The translations under genes were made by a program, and so were the position numbers. A DNA stretch of 13,147 nucleotides from Emcibacter sp. Its GTDB lineage: Bacteria > Pseudomonadota > Alphaproteobacteria > Sphingomonadales > Emcibacteraceae. Within the stretch, counting starts at the first letter, position 1; every line of letters begins with the position of its first letter. The DNA lies in the NCBI GenBank assembly GCA_023142175.1, contig JAGLJX010000113.1, positions 1-13,147 of the forward strand, given 5' to 3'. Below, one piece after another: positions 6,096 to 13,147 of this stretch. Below the pieces are notes generated by a model. That model was given only the letters and a program-made list of their open reading frames with translations. It ran no database searches and had not been told where the DNA came from.

Positions 6096-8195
6096 ATGGG
6101 AAAAGAGTTTAGTGATATTGGTTTTATAACCTTTGTTCTTGCTGGGGTGGCTTATTTTACCTTGGCTGTTTACCTTATTATTAGCAAAAAAAATCGCAGA
6201 GAAAGCCTTTGGCTGACAACTGCGATCAGCGTTAGTGCTTTGTGGTCATTGGCAACCGGGGTCACTTTTCTGGGGATAACGAACTTAACTGTTTTCCTGC
6301 CATTTCTAGAGACTTTACGTGGCGCAGCCTGGATAATTTTATTTTCCTTATTGTTGTCAAGAATTTGGAAAATGCAGGAAAATGAGAATTATGGGAAGAA
6401 ATTATTATTATATCTTTCCTTTTTTCTGATTGTCATAATTACGTTTAATTTCTTAGCCATCACACCAGTAAGTTTTTATCTTGGATTTTTTGCACCCGCA
6501 GAACTTCAAATTTATAGCGCTCTTGTCCTGAGTGCCGTTGTTTTTCTTCTTATCGAAAATCTTTATCGCAACTCCGCCAATGAACAGAGAGGCGGGATAA
6601 AGCTTTTACTATGGGCGGTGGCGGCGCTTTATATCTATGATTTTCTTTTATATGCCGATATTTTGCTGTTCCCTGTTATCGGCGGGAAACTGCTCGAAGC
6701 ACGGGGGATGGTGAATTTTCTGACCATTCCTTTTCTCGCGCTGGCCGTCTCAAGAAACCCATCATGGAACCTGAATGTTAAAGTATCCCGAAAGGTTGCT
6801 TTTCATACGATCACCCTTATCGGAACAGGGTCCTATTTATTTGGCATGGCCATGGCTGGCTATTTTCTGCAAAATTATGGCGGCAAGTGGGGTAATATAC
6901 TTCAGATTACATTCATTTTATCCGCACTGATGGGTTTGGTAGTATTTATTTCCTCTGGAAAATACAGGGCTTTGACAAAAGTATTATTATCCAAGCATTT
7001 TTTCCAGTACCGCTATGATTATCGCGATGAATGGCTGAAATTTATCAACACAATATCGGCAACCGGGGAACAGTATGACCTTAGAGAGCGGGTCATTAAA
7101 ACACTTTCGGATGTGATGGATAGCTATGGCGGGGCATTGTGGCTCTGTGGCCACTCAAATGTTTATCAACTGACGACCAAATGGAATTTCCATTATGAAA
7201 TAGCAGAAGAGCTAGATTCGGATGACAATTTTATAAAATTTTTAGAGCAGGAAGAATGGGTTGTTGACCTTAACGAAGATATAGCAGAGGGAAAAATAAA
7301 ACGGCATGATCTTGCTGTCCCCAAATGGTTATTGAGCAATTCTGAATATTGGCTCATTTTACCGCTAAACCATTTAGGAAAACTGGTTGGTTTTGTCGTT
7401 CTGCTACAGTCCCGTGTTAAAAATAATTTGAATTGGGAAAGCACGGACCTTTTAAAAACTATAGGCCGTCAATTAGCCAGTTATTTAGCAGAGCAAAATG
7501 CGGAAATAGCCCTTGCAGAATCCCGCGAATTTGAATCCTTCAACCGAAAATTTGCATTTGTTGTCCATGATATTAAAAATTTAGCCAGCCAGTTATCCCT
7601 TATCGTCAGAAATGCGGAAAAACACGCCGATAATCCTGAATTTCAAAAAGATATGATATTAACTGTTCAGGATTCAGTAGCAAAAATGAATAGCTTGCTT
7701 TCGCGTATCACTGTCGTTCAGGAACCTTCACAGGATAAAAAGGACGAGAGCCTTAATATAAATAAAATTATGGAAAAAATAGTCAAAAACTATGATAGAC
7801 GAGAGTTGGATATTGCCTTTGAAAGACAAGAGAATGACATAGAAATATATGCGGATCAGGAAAGTGTCGAGACTATCTTTGTGCATCTCATCGAAAATGC
7901 AATTGAGGCTTGCGAAGAAAACGATACCAAGCTGAAACTTATCCTGTCACGTGAAGCTGGTTTTGCTATTATTAAGGTTATAGATAACGGCCATGGGATG
8001 GAACAAAGTTTCATTCAGAATGAATTATTCAGACCTTTTAGATCAACTAAAGAAAATGGTTATGGTATAGGGGCTTATGAAAGCAGAGAAATGATTAAAA
8101 GGCTAGGTGGCAAGTTAGACGTGAAAAGTAAAAAAGGCGAAGGAACAACCATGAAGGTTTATATGCGTTTGGCCAAAAGTCATTTTGTAAGTTAA
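6096..8195 (+). CDS. prsK: XrtA/PEP-CTERM system-type histidine kinase PrsK
   Basis: A 699-residue membrane sensor kinase. Residues about 8-290 form a large N-terminal region with around eight hydrophobic helices. A GAF-like region follows (about 310-465), then a dimerisation/phosphoacceptor segment with FVVHDIKN, His491 being the likely phosphorylated residue. The ATPase domain has an N box (HLIENAIEA, Asn601), G1 box DNGHGM (630-635) and G2 box GYGIGAY (655-661). This architecture, and the identity of the next gene, match PrsK, the kinase that accompanies exosortase A (XrtA)/PEP-CTERM loci. It probably phosphorylates PrsR, encoded 12 bp downstream. The signal sensed is unknown. The naming rests on the architecture plus the highly characteristic PrsR partner; no exosortase genes are present here. 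Confidence 0.88.
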   Translation: MGKEFSDIGFITFVLAGVAYFTLAVYLIISKKNRRESLWLTTAISVSALWSLATGVTFLGITNLTVFLPFLETLRGAAWIILFSLLLSRIWKMQENENYGKKLLLYLSFFLIVIITFNFLAITPVSFYLGFFAPAELQIYSALVLSAVVFLLIENLYRNSANEQRGGIKLLLWAVAALYIYDFLLYADILLFPVIGGKLLEARGMVNFLTIPFLALAVSRNPSWNLNVKVSRKVAFHTITLIGTGSYLFGMAMAGYFLQNYGGKWGNILQITFILSALMGLVVFISSGKYRALTKVLLSKHFFQYRYDYRDEWLKFINTISATGEQYDLRERVIKTLSDVMDSYGGALWLCGHSNVYQLTTKWNFHYEIAEELDSDDNFIKFLEQEEWVVDLNEDIAEGKIKRHDLAVPKWLLSNSEYWLILPLNHLGKLVGFVVLLQSRVKNNLNWESTDLLKTIGRQLASYLAEQNAEIALAESREFESFNRKFAFVVHDIKNLASQLSLIVRNAEKHADNPEFQKDMILTVQDSVAKMNSLLSRITVVQEPSQDKKDESLNINKIMEKIVKNYDRRELDIAFERQENDIEIYADQESVETIFVHLIENAIEACEENDTKLKLILSREAGFAIIKVIDNGHGMEQSFIQNELFRPFRSTKENGYGIGAYESREMIKRLGGKLDVKSKKGEGTTMKVYMRLAKSHFVS

Positions 8196-8207
8196 GGTGA
8201 GCGAAAT

Positions 8208-9563
8208 ATGTCAGATGATAAAAGAAATTTACTGGTTGTAGAGGATGACCCCGGTCTCCAAAGGCAATATAAGTGGAATTTCGAAAAATATAATACGACC
8301 ATAGTGGGTGAGCAAGAGACGGCCCTTGAGGCAATGCAAGCCGATAACCCTCCTGTCGTAACCTTAGACCTTGGTCTGCCACCTGATCCTGATGGTACTT
8401 CCGAGGGTTTTGCTACGTTAGAAAGAATTCTGGAAATAGCCCCCAACACAAAGATTATTGTTGCAAGCGGCCATGACGTCCATGAAAGCGCCCTGAAGGC
8501 AATTTCCATGGGCGCCTATGATTTTTACCAGAAACCAGTTGATACTGATCAACTGGGCTTAATTGTAGACAGAGCGTTCCGCCTGTATGATCTGGAAAAA
8601 GAAAATAAGAGATTATCTAAAGCTAATCAGGCTTCTCGTATTCAGGGATTGATTACGGGCTGCTCAAATATGTATAAAGTCTGTGATATGGTGGAACGTG
8701 TCGCCCCGACAAACGTGTCGGTGCTATTGCTCGGTGGCAGCGGTACGGGCAAGGAGCTTCTGGCGAGAGCTGTTCATGACCTCAGCGATAGAAGAGATAA
8801 TAAATTTGTTGCTATTAACTGTGCTGCAATTCCGGAAAATCTTCTCGAGAGTGAATTGTTTGGCTATGAAAAAGGCGCTTTTACGGGGGCAATTAAAAGC
8901 ACCCGTGGTAAAATTGAACTGGCCGAAGGGGGAACGTTGTTTCTAGATGAAATTGGTGATCTTCAGCTGTCATTACAGGCCAAAATTCTCCGATTTTTGC
9001 AAGAACGTATCATTGAACCAGTAGGCGGCCGAAAGGAAATCCCTGTTAATGTACGTGTTATATGTGCCACTCATCAGGATATTAAAAGCGATATTGCGGA
9101 AGGTGTATTCCGGGAAGATCTTTATTACCGTCTGAGTGAGATTACCATTAATATCCCTCCACTTGCTGAGCGAGAAGGGGATGCCGTTCTTCTGGCAAAG
9201 GTGTTTTTAATTAAATTTAACGGTGAAATGAAGAAACAGGTGAACGGCTTCACGAAAAATGCCCTGACCTCAATAGCCTCATATGGCTGGCCAGGAAATG
9301 TGCGTGAATTGGAGAACAGGGTAAAAAGAGCTGTAATTATGTGTGATGGAAAAAATATCACATCCGAAGATATGGAGTTGAACCTCGATGGTGAAGAACA
9401 AAAAGTATTTAACTTAAAGATGGTGAGAGAAAATGCCGATATAATAGCCATTAATAATGCCATAAAACAGGCTGAAGGAAATATCAGCAAAGCCGCTAAA
9501 ATACTAGATGTCAGCCGACCAACAATTTATACATTGATTAAGCAATATAACATTATTGTATAA
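8208..9563 (+). CDS. prsR: PEP-CTERM-box-type response regulator PrsR (sigma-54 activator)
   Basis: A 451-residue NtrC-type regulator. The receiver domain (about 5-125) has Asp13/Asp14, phosphoacceptor Asp54 in VVTLDLGLPPDPDG, and Lys109. The AAA+ domain (about 145-370) has Walker A GGSGTGKE (176-183), the sigma-54-contacting GAFTGA loop (223-228), Walker B TLFLDE (243-248), the FREDLYYRL arginine-finger region (301-309) and WPGNVREL (361-368). A Fis-type helix-turn-helix closes the protein (about 424-446). The receiver sequence, with the LGLPPDPDG...EGFATL and GAYDFYQKP blocks, is the one I associate with PEP-CTERM-box response regulators. It should activate sigma-54 promoters of PEP-CTERM and exopolysaccharide genes located elsewhere. 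An AAGGTGAG ribosome site lies 6 nt before the ATG. All residues needed for ATP hydrolysis and sigma-54 contact are intact. Confidence 0.93.
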   Translation: MSDDKRNLLVVEDDPGLQRQYKWNFEKYNTTIVGEQETALEAMQADNPPVVTLDLGLPPDPDGTSEGFATLERILEIAPNTKIIVASGHDVHESALKAISMGAYDFYQKPVDTDQLGLIVDRAFRLYDLEKENKRLSKANQASRIQGLITGCSNMYKVCDMVERVAPTNVSVLLLGGSGTGKELLARAVHDLSDRRDNKFVAINCAAIPENLLESELFGYEKGAFTGAIKSTRGKIELAEGGTLFLDEIGDLQLSLQAKILRFLQERIIEPVGGRKEIPVNVRVICATHQDIKSDIAEGVFREDLYYRLSEITINIPPLAEREGDAVLLAKVFLIKFNGEMKKQVNGFTKNALTSIASYGWPGNVRELENRVKRAVIMCDGKNITSEDMELNLDGEEQKVFNLKMVRENADIIAINNAIKQAEGNISKAAKILDVSRPTIYTLIKQYNIIV

Positions 9564-9569
9564 AAATAA

Positions 9570-10385
9570 TTATAGAAACTTAGCCAAAACATTCCGGTAA
9601 TTGCGGCTGATCTGAAGCTCCGCACCGCTTTCCAGCGTTATTTGATATTTCCCCCCGCTTGTTGGCTGAAGCTCTTTGACTTTGGAAATATTGATGATAG
9701 TTGATCTGTGAACGCGTTGGAATAATTCGGGGTCTAGTCTCTTTTCCATATTCTTCATAGTCTCCCTTAGGATATGGGTTTTCCCCTCAGTATGCAGGCA
9801 CATATAATCGCCGGCGGCATCGATCCATTCAACGGTTGATATATTCACCCGCGTTATCTGGCCCCGGTCTTTTATATGAAGGTAGGCTTCATAATTATTT
9901 TCCAGCGAAATATCATGCGAATTTATTATTTCTGATAATTCAAGGGTCGGCGGATTGTCCATTGACCTGATTAAATTAATGAGTTTTGCATTCTGCTCGA
10001 TAGAGATACGTTCCTGCACCAAGCTGCGAACCTTGATTATGGCCTCTTTCAGGCGATCTTCCTCAATAGGTTTTAGTAAATAATCCTGAGCATGGGTTTC
10101 AAAAGCCTTAATGGCATATTGATCAAATGCAGTCGCAAAAATAATCAGCGGCATTTCTTCTTTAGCAAGTGCCTTAACCACTGAAAAACCATCAAAACCG
10201 GGCATTTGAATATCCAGGAACACAAGGGCAGGGCGTTCGGCCCGTATTTTCTTGATGGCTTCACGACCGTTGGCGCAGGTACCTATGATCTCAATATCTT
10301 CATATTCCTCTAGCCGAAGCTCTAACCCACGCAAGGCAAGTGCTTCATCATCAACCAATAGTGTTCTGATTTTTTTTCCTGTCAT
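9570..10385 (-). CDS. LytTR-family response regulator transcription factor
   Basis: A 271-residue regulator of the LytR/AlgR type. The receiver domain (1-120) has Asp12/Asp13, phosphoacceptor Asp58 in VFLDIQMPG, the switch Thr in FATAF (about 85) and Lys105 in LLKP. A linker of about 45 residues leads to a LytTR DNA-binding domain (about 165-270) with VEWIDAAGDYMCLHT, the FQRVHRSTIINISKV block and a terminal SRNYR motif. LytTR domains bind pairs of short direct repeats upstream of target genes. The start codon overlaps the stop of the kinase gene (ATGA) and has a strong GGAGG 8 nt upstream, so the pair is translationally coupled. Its stop lies 6 bp from the prsR stop on the other strand. Targets cannot be inferred from this window. 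Confidence 0.94.
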   Translation of the reverse strand: MTGKKIRTLLVDDEALALRGLELRLEEYEDIEIIGTCANGREAIKKIRAERPALVFLDIQMPGFDGFSVVKALAKEEMPLIIFATAFDQYAIKAFETHAQDYLLKPIEEDRLKEAIIKVRSLVQERISIEQNAKLINLIRSMDNPPTLELSEIINSHDISLENNYEAYLHIKDRGQITRVNISTVEWIDAAGDYMCLHTEGKTHILRETMKNMEKRLDPELFQRVHRSTIINISKVKELQPTSGGKYQITLESGAELQISRNYRNVLAKFL

Positions 10386-11503
10386 TGAGCAACCTCCGAA
10401 TATAGCTCATCGCTATTTTCATTTGTTTTATATTCACAAGGCAAGGTGATAATAATAGTTACGCCTTTTCCATCCCGGCTGATAATACTGAAACTACTTT
10501 TACCCGGATATAATTTTGCCAGTCTTTCTTTAGTATTTGCAATCCCGACACCGCTAGATTCCTGACCCAATTGCTTAGGTTTATCTTTGCTTAAACCGGG
10601 GCCGTCATCTGATAGCGTAATATTAAGATTTTTATCCTTGATAATCGCCTTAATCTTGACTGTACCGCCATCTATTTTGGGATTAATAGCGTATTTAATA
10701 GAGTTTTCCACTATTGGCTGTAGCAGCAGGCTGGGTATCAAAGCTGATTTAGCTTCATCTGAAATGTCTATATCAATTTTCAGACGTTCCTGAAACCTTA
10801 CTCTTTCAATATCAAGGTATAGCGATAGAGCATAAACTTCTTCTTCAACTGTCGTTTTCTGCATGGGCTGACTGACCAGACTGAACCTTAAAAAAGCACT
10901 CAATTTTGTTAACATACTATTGGCTTCTTTGGATTGTTTATCCAGTACCAATGTTGAAATAGCATTGAGGGTATTAAACAGGAAATGGGGGTTCAATTGA
11001 TAACGCAACATCTTTAGCTGGGCCTGATGGGCTTGAGCAGAGGCGGCAAGATACATTTCTTTCTGCTGTTGCAGTTCAAAATGATTGTTGATGATAAAAT
11101 ACAACCCCGTCCATGCCATTAAAACAAAAGTGTCATAGAGTGTGCGATATAAGAACCCAAGCCCCTGCATTGTCCAGTCCGGATCATACAGCTGGTTCAT
11201 TGACCAGACTTCAACAAATGAAAACAGCATGGAGCTTATGCCAATGCACAGGATAGTTGAGATTAATAATGCAATGGAAGACATATTGGATTGGCGAAAA
11301 AACTGGTAAATATGGCGCAGGCCGATTGTAATCCAGAATCCGCCAATAACTCCCATCATGACCGCATAAATAAATTCTGGCTTTTCCCCAAGCGCATAGG
11401 CATTAAGGGTTCGGGCTGCGCAATATGCGATCCAGCCGGAAATTTGCAGAGCCCAGAATAATTTTTCCTTATGCTCAATCAGGTTTTTTAGTTTTTTATC
11501 CAA
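10382..11503 (-). CDS. LytS/AlgZ-like sensor histidine kinase (His_kinase family)
   Basis: A 373-residue membrane kinase. Four hydrophobic helices lie roughly at residues 16-35, 44-66, 77-99 and 118-139. A short coiled linker (about 142-165) leads to the phosphoacceptor motif YQLNPHFLFNTLNAIS with His173, diagnostic of the LytS/YehU/AlgZ kinase class. The ATPase part has the N box PIVENSIKYAI (Asn267), DDGPGL (299-304) and GVGIANTKERL (318-328). There is no obvious extracytoplasmic sensor domain, so it may sense through its membrane part. The partner is the LytTR regulator that overlaps its 3' end by 4 nt. The start is TTG 11503, with AGGT a few nt upstream; there is no upstream ATG or GTG in frame before a stop, and the next internal Met would remove the first membrane helix. 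Confidence 0.93.
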   Translation of the reverse strand: MDKKLKNLIEHKEKLFWALQISGWIAYCAARTLNAYALGEKPEFIYAVMMGVIGGFWITIGLRHIYQFFRQSNMSSIALLISTILCIGISSMLFSFVEVWSMNQLYDPDWTMQGLGFLYRTLYDTFVLMAWTGLYFIINNHFELQQQKEMYLAASAQAHQAQLKMLRYQLNPHFLFNTLNAISTLVLDKQSKEANSMLTKLSAFLRFSLVSQPMQKTTVEEEVYALSLYLDIERVRFQERLKIDIDISDEAKSALIPSLLLQPIVENSIKYAINPKIDGGTVKIKAIIKDKNLNITLSDDGPGLSKDKPKQLGQESSGVGIANTKERLAKLYPGKSSFSIISRDGKGVTIIITLPCEYKTNENSDELYSEVAQ

Positions 11504-11724
11504 TTGATACCTAACTTGCAGGACGCAATGTTTCTCCGTCCCATATTATAACATTAACATCATTGGCGCAGGGTAATCCGGCATGATTATTTGCCCGTTC
11601 AGGAAATCCATTCTGCGCTATCCCGTAAATATAGCTTTGTCCGGTGTGTATAATCAAGATATCTCTTCGTACAGCAAGGATTCTTTATTGTAGCCGACGA
11701 CTGACGATCATGCATAAAATTTCA

Positions 11725-11794
11725 GACCTGGCCAGCAGGCAGGGCATCCATAATCAGGCGTGTGGTCCTGAAGGATGCCCATGCCAACGCCGTC
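11725..11794. other. Long imperfect hairpin, candidate structured RNA or DNA element
   Basis: The sequence folds into one extended stem: GAC 11725-27 with GTC 11792-94, GGC 11730-32 with GCC 11789-91, GGCA 11738-41 with TGCC 11782-85, GGGCATCC 11742-49 with GGATGCCC 11773-80, and TCAGG 11754-58 with CCTGA 11767-71, closing an 8-nt loop CGTGTGGT. That is 23 Watson-Crick pairs interrupted by small internal loops. No T-run follows on either strand, so it is not a simple terminator. The strand, the transcript and the function are unknown; no Rfam family is recognised. Confidence 0.4.
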
Positions 11795-12112
11795 CCTACG
11801 GAGGATTGGATTTGTTTGGGGATATTCTTTAAAGCAGTCCGCTTTTCTGCGTTTTTCGCGATCCTGCGCAGGGGGGCTGGGCAGGAATATTTTGTCATCA
11901 TTTGCAGCCATAGTAGCTATGCACTTCAGGCTTATTAAAGGCCAGTTCATTTCACATCCTGTTACAATATATCTTCCACATTAAGGTAGCAGGCTATATA
12001 TAAATAAATAGTCGTTTGCGATGAAACGGCGTATGAATGGGACGAAGCACTGATTTGCTAGTGATGAACAGAGCAGCCTAGCGCCATAACAGCAAAATAC
12101 TTTAGGATAAGA

Positions 12113-12144
12113 ATAATATAAATTATGCGTATAATTTATATTAT
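12113..12144. terminator. Perfect 14-bp AT palindrome downstream of the hybrid kinase
   Basis: ATAATATAAATTAT (12113-12126) and its exact reverse complement (12131-12144) flank a GCGT loop. It lies about 20 bp beyond the stop of the hybrid kinase gene, where a terminator is expected. The stem is all A/T and the following T-run on the minus strand is weak, so it could instead be a protein-binding palindrome. Confidence 0.3.
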
Positions 12145-12163
12145 GGAACATTTTATATTAGAT

Positions 12164-13147
12164 CTAAGCTACTATTTCCTTATTTATGTATTTATTTATT
12201 TCGTCCATGACTAATTCTGCTTGTGATATAAATCTATCATGTAAAGGTTCAATTCCCAGCAGGTTATCGCGTTTGCCGTAATTCTCAAGTTCGATAATCA
12301 TCTCGTTCAGCACAGTAGCGCCTATCTGTAGACTGGATGCTTTAAAATAATGCGCTTCACGTTTAAGCGCTACGGTATCATTAGTCCTGATTGCATAGGT
12401 GATTGCCGGGATTGTATTCGAAGACATCACAAGGAATATTTTTAATATCTTGAGATGCTGACCACCAGTGATTTCTTTCAGGCTTTTTAAAATTTCATAA
12501 TCAATAACCACATTCTCAACTTGATCAGTTTCTATTATGGTACTCTCCTTTTGGGCTTGACCGTCATTCAACCATCTGCCGAGCATTTTATGAAGGGTAT
12601 TCTGTGCGATAGGTTTTGATAAATAATCATCCATACCCGCCTCAATGCATTCTTCCCTGTCCCCATCCATAGCATTGGCCGTAAAGGCAATAATCGGTGT
12701 TCTGGTCACATTACTTGCCCGTTCAATATCACGGATTTTCATAGAGGCTTCCAGGCCACCCATTTCCGGCATCTGGCAATCCATGAATATGAGATCAAAC
12801 TTCCGTAAATTGAACATATTAATTGCTTCTATACCATTCCCAGCCGGTGTTACAATACAACCATATCCTTCGAGAATGGTGGTTGCTATCATTTTATTAA
12901 CCGGGTTATCTTCGGCAAGAAGTATATGTTTATGGTTAAAGTTTACTTTTTTCTGCTCCACCAAATCACTTTTTGTGATGTTATGCCGTGTGATCAGAGG
13001 GAGTGGTCTCTTAGCATTGCGCGCGCCAAGGAGTAGTGAAATAATATTAACAATTTCCCTTGGAAACAACGGCTTAAGCAAATAACCGGCAAAGCCGCTG
13101 TTTTTCATTTTTTTACCATCTCCATTCACAGGTGCTGATGTTACAAG
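12164..13147 (-). CDS. Hybrid sensor histidine kinase, C-terminal part (REC-REC-HPt)
   Basis: The frame is open from the right edge to TAG at 12164, giving 327 residues; the kinase core and sensor part lie outside. The first visible residues (LVTSAP, then GFAGYLLKPL) are the end of a receiver domain. A complete receiver follows (about 73-190) with Glu79/Asp80, phosphoacceptor Asp123 in IFMDCQMPEMGG, FTANAM, and Lys178 in LSKP. A histidine phosphotransfer domain ends the protein, with His266 in REAHYFKASSLQIGA; the usual KGS following the His is KAS here. The layout fits a BarA/ArcB-like multistep phosphorelay in which phosphate passes from the kinase through REC to HPt and then to a separate regulator not seen here. 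A GTG at 13129 is not the true start, since the receiver homology continues upstream of it. Confidence 0.92.
   Translation of the reverse strand, partial: LVTSAPVNGDGKKMKNSGFAGYLLKPLFPREIVNIISLLLGARNAKRPLPLITRHNITKSDLVEQKKVNFNHKHILLAEDNPVNKMIATTILEGYGCIVTPAGNGIEAINMFNLRKFDLIFMDCQMPEMGGLEASMKIRDIERASNVTRTPIIAFTANAMDGDREECIEAGMDDYLSKPIAQNTLHKMLGRWLNDGQAQKESTIIETDQVENVVIDYEILKSLKEITGGQHLKILKIFLVMSSNTIPAITYAIRTNDTVALKREAHYFKASSLQIGATVLNEMIIELENYGKRDNLLGIEPLHDRFISQAELVMDEINKYINKEIVA

Larger units (their letters stand above)
11504..12163. other. 660-bp intergenic region without a convincing gene
   Basis: This lies between the hybrid kinase stop and the LytS-like kinase start. A minus-strand TATAAT at 11545-11550, about 42 nt before the kinase TTG, is a possible -10, but the -35 is poor. 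The stretch from about 11720 to 11900 is visibly more GC-rich than its surroundings. It holds the long hairpin at 11725-11794 and an 80-codon minus-strand frame (11708-11950) with an AGGA site 6 nt before its ATG, whose product I do not recognise (it contains a CPAC motif). The right end holds a perfect AT palindrome at 12113-12144. It could be a decayed gene, a small RNA locus or a relic of a mobile element. No tRNA or insertion sequence ends were identified. Confidence 0.5.

Noticed and set aside
11580..11594. Possible sigma-54 promoter GGCATGATTATTTGC
   Set aside because: Eleven rather than ten bases separate GG and GC, and there is no gene start suitably placed downstream on the plus strand.
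11644..11984. Plus-strand frames in the 11.6-12.0 kb gap (62 and 69 codons)
   Set aside because: No convincing ribosome site or recognisable product; the region is described as intergenic instead.
13127..13129. GTG 13129 as a true gene start
   Set aside because: Receiver-domain homology continues upstream to the window edge, so the gene is cut by the edge rather than starting here.

Overview
The window looks like the chromosome of a moderately AT-rich Gram-negative bacterium, most likely an alphaproteobacterium. The basis is the leftward order uvrC-pgsA-moaD-moaE, the protein sequences, and a PrsK/PrsR pair, which is known from exosortase/PEP-CTERM bacteria. A Kordiimonadales/Emcibacterales-type lineage would fit, but that is inference. 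There are no rRNA, tRNA, CRISPR, phage or intact insertion sequence signals.

Left half, all on the minus strand (1-5901). Reading leftward from the right: a Na+/Ca2+ exchanger; folB (folate synthesis); a roughly 490-bp AT-rich gap with a small cluster of DnaA-box-like 9-mers; then a compact housekeeping run of uvrC (excision repair), pgsA (phospholipid synthesis), moaD and moaE (the two molybdopterin synthase subunits), and a lipoprotein resembling peptidase family M49 that runs off the left edge. Spacing is tight from pgsA to the M49 gene, with an 8-bp gap between moaD and moaE and a 20-bp gap between moaE and the M49 gene, so this part is probably one operon.

Centre (5902-9563), plus strand. 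A 194-bp divergent intergenic region is followed by prsK (membrane histidine kinase with a GAF-like region) and prsR (a sigma-54 activator with receiver, AAA+ and Fis-type HTH). In other bacteria this pair belongs to the XrtA/PEP-CTERM exopolysaccharide and protein-sorting system, but no exosortase or PEP-CTERM gene is visible here.

Right half (9570-13147), minus strand. A second two-component system (a LytS/AlgZ-like sensor kinase and a LytTR response regulator overlapping by 4 nt) converges on prsR with only 6 bp between stop codons. A 660-bp gap without a convincing gene holds a long, strongly base-paired hairpin (11725-11794) and a 14-bp perfect AT palindrome. The window ends inside the 3' part of a hybrid histidine kinase (REC-REC-HPt).

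The right 7 kb is therefore a cluster of three phosphorelay signalling systems next to a housekeeping operon. I found no clear undescribed biological system. The observations most worth a second look are the DnaA-box cluster, the isolated PrsK/PrsR pair and the structured element at 11725-11794.
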